Shown here: positions 55,495-64,000 of the stretch, in pieces
Layout of the letters: every line of letters starts with the position of its first letter
How positions within the stretch are numbered: position 1 is the stretch's first letter
Assembly: GCA_036873135.1 (NCBI GenBank)
Contig: JAPTYO010000008.1
Span: forward strand, 38,572,819 to 38,636,818
DNA length: 64,000 nt
Origin: Clarkia xantiana subsp. parviflora
Taxonomy: Eukaryota > Streptophyta > Magnoliopsida > Myrtales > Onagraceae
Direction of reading: 5' to 3'
Notes under the pieces: model-generated
The model's input: only the letters and a program-made list of their open reading frames with translations
Database searches by the model: none
Told to the model about the DNA's origin: nothing
Position numbers and translations under genes: made by a program

Positions 55495-56680
55495 GACCAA
55501 ACCTCTCCAAGTAAAACAGGAGAAAGAGATCTATATGGAGCAGCCGGAGAGTTTCATTACTCCTGGCAAAGAACTCAAAGTTTGCTAACTCCAAAGATCT
55601 ATATACGGTCTTAAACAATCGTCTCGGCAATGGTATCGCAGATTCCACGAGGAAATCGTTGGAAACGGATTCGTGAATCTTCACAAGGATCCCTGCGTAT
55701 ACACTAAGACCTCCGGGTCTAAGTATGTCATCATAAAACTATACGTAGATGATATACTCATTGCTGCGAACGATATGAGTTTCATGAATAAGTCAAAGTC
55801 CTGGTTAGCATCAGCATTCGAGATGAAAGACATGGGAGAGGCCACGTACATCTTAGGCATCAAAATTTCCCGAGATCGTGCCGCCCGGAGATTATGTCTA
55901 TCTCAGGAATCATATATCAACAAACTGTTGAAAAGATTCAGAATGCTGGATGCTAAACCCGTGGATACGCCGGTTGTGTTCGGGTGCGCGCTATCGAAGT
56001 GTGATGACCCGAAAAACCAGCAGGAGCGTGAACAAATGAAGAATGCAGAGTATCTGAGCATGGTAGGGAGTCTAATGTAGGCCATGCTCTGTACTCGGCC
56101 AGACATCTGTTACGCTGTGGGCCTAGTAGCAAGATTCCAATCAGATCCTAGTTATCAACATCTAAAGGCCGTAAAACGAATTATCAGATATATGAAAGGT
56201 ACTGTCGACTACGTTCTGTGCTATGAGGGCGATCGGCTCGAATTGACCGGTTATAGTGACGCCGACCACAGTGGCGTTCCAGATGATCGTAAATCCACCA
56301 CAGAAGGAGTTTTCTTCCTTGCTAATGCTGCCATATCATGGGTAAGCAAGAAGCAATCTTCTGTCGCGCTTTCCACTATGGAATCAGAATTTGTTGCCCT
56401 CTCCAAAAACGAATAAGAAGCGGTCTGGCTGAAAAGGCTTCTTACTACATTAATTGGCACCGACAAGAAGAGTAAACCTGTGAAGGTGTACTCCGACAGT
56501 CAGGCGGCCAATGCGGCAGTTAAGAATCTAAAGTACCATAGTAGGACTAAACACATTGATTTGAAATACAATTATGCTAGGTCGGTTTTGGAAGACAACA
56601 TAATCGCTTTAGAATACTTTCCTACAGACAATATGGTCGCAGACCCTTTAACTAAGCCGTTACGTAGGGAAATTTTTTGA
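55495..56680 (+). pseudogene. Copia Z reverse transcriptase C-terminal half and RNase H
   Basis: Starts within RT at KEIYMEQPESF, then SIYGLKQS, the catalytic IIKLYVDDILIAAND, LGIKISRDRAARRLCLSQ, and in RNase H GYSDADHSGVPDDRKST, SKKQSSVALSTMESEFVALS, VYSDSQAANAAVKN, and SRTKHIDLKYNYAR with PTDNMVADPLTKPLRREIF. All in one frame from 55673; in-frame stops lie at 56078-56080 and 56414-56416. The N-terminal half of RT is missing. Confidence 0.88.
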
Positions 56681-57849
56681 AAAGCACGTAAAACTGCTTG
56701 GATTACGTAGGGCTTAAGCTGTGTGGCTTGTAAAAGTGATAACATTTTGACATTTGAAATTATGTTTCAATTGAATAAAAGAATTACAATTTGAGTTTAT
56801 GATTTATCGACGTCATAATGATTAACAACATCAGATTTTACGGTTTATAAACTAAGTCGTAGGAAGAAGTAAAATTCTTCCACCAAAATTATGTTGAATG
56901 TGAACCTTGCCTCATCACACAGGCACGGTCATCTTATAAGGAGAGAGGGACCTCTATCATAACAATATTGGCTAAGAATCAGGGGGTAAACCTGATTAAG
57001 CAAAACGATAACACTCTCACGCTTAACAGCAAGACTTAATCTTCGTTTTGTAAATCGCCGAGTTGGACTTTGTCCATCACAATATCACATTCAAGGCCAG
57101 ATGAGAGATTCTGCGATAGCATTATTGGCATATCTCATCCCTGGCTTTACCAGGTGTGCTATCGACGCGTGCTTCATACTGCGCGTGCCATATACGACCA
57201 TGGGGTCATGCTCGGTTGTGCTAGCTAGAATCCTTGTGATTCAAAGGGCGCATACTTCTTCACCTTGAGCGTGTGATTGATCCATGATGTCTTATGAAGA
57301 GGCATCCAAAGTATCCTCATGGACTCAGAACTTATACCTAAGGTCTGGCTCAATACTCGCTTTCCGGCGTACGAGCGTAGTGCCAAATAAAACGGCCAAG
57401 TGACCACGTCTTGGAAACCGGTTGAGTCAGACTAAGGATATAAGCAATGGGGATGGTCAAGTTCACCTTTAATTCACCGACTCTCGTGTTCACTAGGTAG
57501 CCGCCAACAGGATATTAGTTGAAGGTTGTGAACACTTGTACGGATGCCCTGGAGAAGTATTCCTTTGTGGAAAACTGGGCAATTGGAGAATTAACAGTTG
57601 ACCAAGGATACAGTGCAGTACATAGTTTTATTTCAAACATGTTTGGTTCATGAAAGGGAATCAACGTTCTGCGGGCGCTACAATACTCCTAACAAATGAG
57701 TAGCACGATGCCCGTCGTATCCGCTGGTCGCATGGCAAGTCTCGTATGAACTATTCGGAGACGGAGACGAAGACTGAAGACTGAGATGTTGATACTATTG
57801 CGTAACCGTATAGATTAACGAGCACCCTCCCATTCCGGCGAGTGGGAGC
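56681..57849 (+). other. Copia Z 3' untranslated region
   Basis: About 1.2 kb with no coding signal, ending in the polypurine tract CGGCGAGTGGGAGC. Confidence 0.65.
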
Positions 57850-58411
57850 TGTTAGCATATGGTGACGTGGCGCCGTAATAGGAGCCCGTTAATTAAGGGA
57901 ATTACCTAAGTTAATTAGGTAATTGTCAATCTGGGCTAATTGGGCCAAATCCAATTAGTAATTGACAAGGGAGGCCCAAAATTGGGCCTCCCCCTTATAC
58001 ATGCAATTCGGCCGGCCACCCTATACCACATTGGTTGGAGTTGCCTTTTGGCAACTCCACCAATACTATATATAGGGGTGTCTGCTAAGGGTTTATTCAC
58101 TCATTCATAATAACAAGGATCTCCATTGAGAACACTTCTTTCCCTTAGTTAAATTTCGGCACCATCACATCTGGTCTAAGGTTCCATCTCCGTTGAAGAA
58201 TCGATCAGAGGTCTTGTTGTGGAGCTACATCTTGTGAGACTTCTTCTAACGAAGAACTTGCACGTGGTTCCGACCGGAGGATCAGAACTACCTCCACATC
58301 GTTCTTGGGCAGGAAAGCTAAAAGGTATGTGTACTAATTCCGCTGCGTAGATTAGATTTCTTGCTAGTACACGTTTAGCATTCTGTTGTATTACGTCCCC
58401 GTAATCCAACA
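57850..58411 (+). repeat. 3' LTR of Copia Z
   Basis: 562 bp, very similar to 49923-50482 with about two dozen small differences. Confidence 0.93.
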
Positions 58412-58539
58412 TGAAGTCCCCTCAAGATCTTGGGTCTAGGGAAAGCTTAAAACTAGTATGTGTCCCTTTCCGCTCCGTAATTAGTTTACCTAGCATGTAC
58501 ACGTGTTTTAATCTGTAGTAACTATCCCCTGATTTCCAT
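58412..58539 (+). repeat. LTR of family X, right part
   Basis: TCCCCTCAAGATCTTGGGTCTA to CTATCCCCTGATTTCCA continues 49458-49922 after the nested Copia. It aligns with 63279-63408. No primer site follows. Confidence 0.8.
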
Positions 58540-59873
58540 AAAAAATATAGTGTTTGGTATATTTTTTTAATGTACATTGTAAGTGACTTATTTACAATTA
58601 TAAGATTATAATATTACTCTATTTGAGATTATACTATGTCCTAATATGCTAAAATTTAAACATGATTTATGAACTATTTTTTTTTTGGCCAAGAAGATTT
58701 ATGAACTATTATTATTAATTAAAAAAAAGTGTTTTGGGGTTTAATATATATTGTCGATTCATGAACTATTAAATCATAGAAAACATTAAATCTTTATTTT
58801 CACTTTATATTAAAAATTTAATTGAAATATTTTTTTTCAATGTTTTGAGATAAGTTTGAATAAAAAATATCACTCGAAACAGTTTAATTATTTTAAACGA
58901 GCATCATAAATCATTATTCTTTAAAAATAAATAATAAGATGCACATAGTGGGAAAATAATTAAGATGCGCATATTTTTTTTTTAATAAAATTATTTCGAA
59001 AAAAAATCTCAAAAAAGCACACAACACTACATTAGTAATATTATTCTAGATCTTAGCTAGAATCAGTGGAAAATAAGATCGGGATCCTAGTTATGATCGA
59101 TGAAGGGTAGTTTTAAATCGTTTGTAGGATTAGAATGAGGATCGTAAAATAACACAAAATTCTACGAATTATTTCACAATAATCTACTATTTTGTAAGTG
59201 AATAAATAACTCAACATAGTATCGAATCACCAAATTAGTATTCAAAAGCATGATATATATTAAATTAAGAAAGTTCTAAATAAACATTCAATTTCAACAA
59301 ACAAAGTACTAAAAATCTGAAATTAGATCGAAGTTCAAACTTATAACTAATAATAATTAGGGATAAAGGTACTTTTCATACAACATGTTATCTGGCTTTT
59401 GGTACAAGATGTTTATTTTTATATACTTTTGGTACCAAATGTTTGAAAAAAATATGAATTTTGGAACGTCCGTTAGTCGGCCGTTAGTTTTGGCCGTTAA
59501 ATGGCATGTGTAAGTCACGTGACCCACCCTAAACTTTTAATTTTGTTCAATTTAGTCCCTCAAATACATTACTGGCTTTTATTTTGTTTAATTTAGCCCT
59601 AAAATTTTAAAATCGAACCCAATTGACTTAGCAAGACCTAGCCTAGGGCTAGGTCCGACCCTGGGTCGGGGTCACCTTACATGGATGGTGATGTTTGGAG
59701 GCCTTACATGGAGAATTTCACATTTGGAGGCCTTACATGGCTGGTATTGTTTATTTGAGTGGTTGGTTCACTGGATTATCGGTGAAAACGTCTTCCATGA
59801 GGCTGACAAGGGGATGGTTGGTGGTGCAGATATTTAAGAACCGAAATATCAAGTTGACTGAACCATCAAGAAC
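58540..59873. other. AT-rich intergenic DNA, no gene
   Basis: Poly-A/T runs. A stretch at about 59360-59640 (GGTACTTTTCATACAACATG, CCGTTAGTCGGCCGTTAG) resembles short interspersed MITE-like repeats, but no clear ends were found. 59685-59745 contains three spaced copies of GGAGGCCTTACATGG-like sequence. Confidence 0.5.
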
Positions 59874-60019
59874 TGTTCACATTTGGTGAATGGGTTTCCA
59901 TAAAATGAGCCTTTTAATATAAGCCAAACACCTAAGTAATTGGGTAATGTCACATTAGGGATTTTAGAATAGGCCTAAAATCTCAATTGACATGAAACGC
60001 CCAATATTAGCCCCCTCCT
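59874..60019 (+). repeat. Second LTR of family X, left part
   Basis: Starts TGTTCACATTTGGTGAATGGG and parallels 49458-49605. Interrupted at 60019 by element Y and resumes at 62964. Confidence 0.78.
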
Positions 60020-60356
60020 TGTTGGATATACACCCATTCTATCACGAATTGGGCCCTTTAAATAAGGTCACGTTCGATTATAATTCGACTTTGGAAAACG
60101 GACACCCAAGGCCTAAAAAACTTAGGCCAAAAAACATCTCGAGTGGCGAAACTACTCGGGAAGTCCCCGAGTGGCAAAAACCACTCGGGGGTACCCGAGC
60201 AAGAACGCTCGGGTAACCCGAGTGCCACACTAAGGGTACCCACCCGGGTATCCTCCTTCACCCGAACGAGTGTGAAACTCGTCCGGACCCTTTACCCAGG
60301 ACGATATTTCGCCCGGGGCAGGCCCTTGGAGGTCATTTTTGGGACACTTAAGCTAT
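60020..60356 (+). repeat. 5' LTR of element Y, truncated
   Basis: 337 bp, equivalent to the first 320 bp or so of 62341-62963. 60135-60225 is dense in inverted CCACTCGGG/CCCGAGTGG units able to form GC-rich hairpins. Confidence 0.85.
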
Positions 60357-62340
60357 TAAAAAAGAAAGTAGTTCTAAGGAGAATGCGATAGTAGCTCCCG
60401 TCGTCGAAGATAAAAATCCTCAACGTAAGAACCGAGCGCATACCCTATGGATACAACAAAACGATAACTTCAAAACACTACCCTCACACGAGTTTGGAGC
60501 AAACCTTCCCAAATTCCAAACCCCCCATATTCAAAATCCTAGCCACGCCTATTCAAACTGACTGGGGTCACCCCTAACCTACCTCACGAGCAAGTAAGAA
60601 AACTTCAAGGAAGTAGCACTCAACCATAGTAAATCAGGGAGCACATAGCAAACAAGTACCCCATGAAGAGGAGCAATAACACATCAGAAACCATCAACCA
60701 CCCCATAAGATGTAATGCAAGCCACGAGCAACATACCCAAGAGTACATCCCAAAGTGCAGGGGGATCAAATGCTCACTACGGGAGCAAATACACATGCAT
60801 GGATGATAAATAATCTTTAGGGGAAAGTCTATGATGCATATGCAAATATCACAAACGCTCACAAAAGGGGGGCACACAAAATAAACCCAACGCTACCTAA
60901 TTAAGTCAATGGAGGAATCAAGCACCTACACCAAGCTATGTATCAACTAGCGGCATGGAAGGAACGACCAACTAATGACACCTCCAAATACGTACACGAC
61001 TTCACCATCGGGATGGAGCAAAAGTAAAAAGAAAATAGACTATCAACATTCGCCGAAGCTAGATGCACGTCTCGCCATCAAGGGTACCCCTCGCAATTTT
61101 GCTCGTCCATTCGGATAAAGGTTCCCAAGTAGGAAAGAGGATTAGACACATCAAAATATGAAACACTTATAAGAAGAACTCAAGCAAAGCGTGGGTCAAA
61201 CATCCCTTGCTCAGAACTCAAAGCATACCCACCACCAAGTGTAACACCGTTTTAGGGCTATATGGAAGAATCTCACAATCACAACCACCTCCACACACCA
61301 ACTCAGGGGGAGAAAAATGCATAATGATATCGGGTAGATGTACAATCTCCACTAAAAGGAAAGCATCTCCTCAAATTACAGTAATGACGGAACTCATCAG
61401 CTCTAACGGGGACAACATCCAAACTTACAAGACAATACATTTTATCCCTACTCACACACTCGAGATGCGAAGCATTCTCACTATGTGAACAGCCTTATAT
61501 ATGAGCTACCAAGCGTAGCCAACACAAAGAGTATCCCTTTACATACAATAACGTGTCCACTACGGGGGCACTCATACATTCGTCAGTTAATAAGTGTAGC
61601 TAACATAAGGGTAAAAACCTACATGTAAGGATATCAAAATACTCACTACGGGAGTAATATTGCATGCATAAGATACCAAGTGTAGCCACTTCAAGGTCTA
61701 ACCCCCCATGTCCGAAGCATGTCCACCACGGGGGCCACCACATATATACAACTCAATGTGTGCAGGTCACGAAGCGTGGTCAATACAAGGGCCAACCCCA
61801 CTTATGGAGGTGCAAGATATGCATACCGCAAAAGCAATCCCAACACTAAACCACGAAGGCAAAGTCACCACTTGGAAGCTCCAAAATCAAATCTACAAAG
61901 TATATCTACAAGGGAAGCAGCCCCTTAACTTACACAAGGGGAATAACATTACGACATACATGAAGGGATAACCTTCTATCTATACACTTATGGAGACCCT
62001 TTTATACAAAAGGTAAGGGGAGAAGTATAAACCACTATCATTTCCATCTATATAAACTGAATTGCAGGGATAAGGTTGAAAAACCATGCTCACGCTCTCG
62101 CAAACAGAGTGCAACGCCGCTCCCGAAGCACATTACCAGTTCCAAGAACCCCAAAGGGAGGCCCCTAAAATGAGAGGATAGACCTAAAGGATAAGTAAAG
62201 AGAAAGAAAAATACCACGTTCCTCGAGCACTCGATGAAGGCCGGGATTGTCATAAAGGTACATTCCACAACTCGCTAGGGCGATACTCCGCGAAAATAGA
62301 GCCAAATAAAGGTTAAACTATTTCTTGAATCGGGGGCAGA
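60357..62340 (+). other. Element Y internal region, non-coding
   Basis: No coding motif. Diffuse short repeats such as CACTACGGGGG, AAGTGTAGCCA and GGGAGCAAATACACATGC recur from 60770 to 61790 at irregular spacing, like a decayed tandem array. Confidence 0.65.
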
Positions 62341-62963
62341 TGTTGGATATACGCCCAAGCTATCACGAATTGGGCCATTTAAATTAGGTCATATTCGATT
62401 ATAATTCGATGCTTTGGAAAACAGACACCCGAGGCCTAAAAAACTTAGGTCCAAAAACACCCCGAGTGGAGAAACCCACTCGCGAAGACCCTGAGTGGTG
62501 AAATCCACCCGGGGGGTAACCGAGTGCTCCACTAGGGGTACCCACCCAGGTACCCCCCTTCATCTGGACGATTTTCACTCGTCCGAACCCTTTACCACAG
62601 ACGATATTTCGCCCAGGGCTCGCCCTTGGAGGCCTTTTTTGGGACACTTAAGCTATAAATCTCACCTACGGTTGAACCGTGGTCAAATACACTATATTTA
62701 CGGTTAACACCAATTTATATTACCAAACTGGCATAATCGGATCGGAAAAGCACTGGAACCGGAGTAGTTCAATAGGAACTATACAAATAGAGCTCTCCAC
62801 CCCTCATCTCTCTCTAAGCTTACTTTATCACTCTAAGCCCATACTCATTTAAGCATAAGAACGGGCTTACCGGGAACCCCCCGGTGCCCATTTGTAGGCA
62901 CTAAAGGCCAAAGGAGAGTGAGGATTCGAGAAGAGGAAGGAACTCGAAGAACGCGTGCAAACA
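62341..62963 (+). repeat. 3' LTR of element Y
   Basis: 623 bp, TGTTGG...GCAAACA. Contains the TATTTAAGCATA box close to the end and a final CGAAGAACGCGTGCAAACA. Confidence 0.85.
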
Positions 62964-63408
62964 CCCTTTACATTAGATGGCCGACCGAATTACTTGTAGG
63001 GTTGAGGTAAGTTTTTCCCACCTCCTCTTATAAATATGGAGTGTTAGTGATTTATTCAAGGTTAATCACTTTACCTCCTTTGTGTTGAGACAAAAGAATT
63101 CCCTCTCCTAAACACCCTAGTTCGGCAGAAGGTTACACCTTGGAGGTTCCAAATTTCTTTGAGCAATTACCCGAGAGATCCATCCATGCGAGGAATCGAC
63201 AAGAGGCTTTGCTGTTGAGACCATTCCGTGTAGGTGATTCCTTAACAAGAATCCTTACAGGATCCGTCCGGCGGACCGCGAACTCCCCTCAAGATCTTGG
63301 TTCTACGTAAAGCAAGAACTGGTATGTGTCTCTATTCCGCTGCGTAATTAGTTTACCTGGCATGTACACGTATTTTTGTCCATAGTAACTATCCCCTAAA
63401 TCTCTACA
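62964..63408 (+). repeat. Second LTR of family X, right part
   Basis: Continues 59874-60019 from CCCTTTACATTAGATGGCCG to TAAATCTCTACA. Contains TATAAATATGGAG (63032-63044), a probable LTR TATA box. Confidence 0.82.
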
Positions 63409-64000
63409 GTGGTATCAGAGCCTATATTAGGGAGTTCTTGATTTTGATAAAATTGGTGTTCTTGAATTTTTTTGATAAAACTGATATTCATGAAATTGAG
63501 TATTTTTGGTAAAACTGATGTTCATGATTTTCAAGAAAAACGTGACATTTATCAAAATTAAACATAGGATTATTGATCTTGTAAAATTTGATTTTGAAAT
63601 TTGACCACTAGCCCTAATCTTGAAGTTTCGCCCGAACCACCAGAGGAATTACAAAGTAAATTTTTTTATTTCTTAGGCCCCATGTAATCTAGGGTTTCGG
63701 CCGAACCTAGCAAATTTTTTAACAATTAATTGTTTTGGCCGAAATTTGCTAGTTGGATTAGGTCAAAGTTATGGCTAGATTCACATATAATTGTGATAAT
63801 AACTTATCAATACATTCTAGCACAATATTAGGGATGTTAGATATTATTGATAGATTTAGTTGCCTAAAAGATTGAGAAAATATATTGTTGATAGATTTAT
63901 GTCCCTAAATATAGAATCTTGACAGTATATATATATATGTGTGTGTGTGTGTGTATATATTGGAGCAAAAATTTGTATATAAATATATTGTGCAAATATT
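63409..64000 (+). mobile_element. Family X element internal leader, continues beyond window
   Basis: Primer site TGGTATCAGAGC at 63410-63421 follows the LTR, showing that this copy is a 5' LTR with an internal region to the right. The leader resembles that of Copia Z (GTTCTTGA, TTTTGATAAAA repeats). A TA/TG microsatellite lies at 63928-63960. No coding region is reached. Confidence 0.8.

Larger units (their letters stand above)
49923..58411 (+). mobile_element. Copia element Z, degenerate, nested in a family X LTR
   Basis: LTRs at 49923-50482 and 57850-58411 are almost identical (TGTTAGCATATGG...GTAATCCAACA). The PBS is TGGTATCAGAGC at 50484-50495, and the polypurine tract (GAGTGGGAGC) is before 57850. 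The flanking 5 bp are CGAAC and TGAAG, a partial match only, so the target duplication is degraded or the insertion was atypical. Inside are a broken gag, no recognisable protease or integrase core, and a stop-ridden RT/RNase H. Element length 8.5 kb. Confidence 0.9.
60020..62963 (+). mobile_element. Element Y: internally deleted LTR element nested in family X LTR
   Basis: LTR sequences at 60020-60356 and 62341-62963, both starting TGTTGGATATAC(A/G)CCC. The first stops after GGGACACTTAAGCTAT, so its second half and the PBS are missing. The internal region has no gag or pol motif. A polypurine tract (GAATCGGGGGCAGA) precedes 62341. Flanks TCCTT and CCCTT form a near-match target duplication. 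Confidence 0.8.

Overview
The window is nuclear DNA from a flowering plant, most likely a eudicot. The evidence is one ten-exon nuclear gene with GT-AG introns, plant-type Gypsy and Copia retrotransposons, hAT, CACTA and Helitron remnants, and a block of plant mitochondrial DNA carrying nad9 and nad1 pieces. The species cannot be named from the sequence.

Layout. 1-863 is the 5' end of a minus-strand Gypsy element that inserted into an older LTR (864-1136). 1900-3081 is the 3' end of another copy of that older family. 3505-14206 is a complete element, here called element A, with target-site duplication (TSD) GAGAG. It encodes gag, protease and a second gag-like segment, has no recognisable reverse transcriptase (RT), RNase H or integrase, and carries a spliced gene on the opposite strand (9390-11748). 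14773-16991 is the only ordinary host gene, a plastid-targeted-looking alpha/beta hydrolase of 325 residues. 17316-20275 holds small DNA-transposon remnants and a truncated LTR with a primer-binding site (PBS). 20276-39292 is a Copia element whose gag segment is present three times in tandem. Its RNase H region is split by a full-length Gypsy element, element B (26384-37371, TSD CCCGC). Element B has gag, protease, RT, two RNase H domains and integrase, all with lesions, plus an antisense spliced gene related to that of element A. 39743-40424 is a hAT-type element with an 8-bp TSD. About 42214-49340 is mitochondrial-like DNA (NUMT) with the nad9 3' end, a disrupted trnP, group II intron domain V plus nad1 exon 5, and an old Gypsy RNase H/integrase fragment. 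49458-64000 is a second LTR nest: a Copia element (49923-58411) inside one LTR of family X, and a deleted element Y (60020-62963) inside another LTR of family X.

The coding content is almost entirely selfish DNA. The most interesting signal is the pair of antisense genes in elements A and B. Both lie between the sense coding region and the 3' LTR, both have an N-terminal domain with shared motifs, a low-complexity linker and a C-terminal coiled coil, and both have introns at comparable places. Element A keeps this gene although it has lost all of pol beyond protease. Dual RNase H and an antisense extra ORF are known marks of the Tat/Retand branch of Ty3/Gypsy elements, so the assignment rests on family knowledge; the exon models are read from the sequence.
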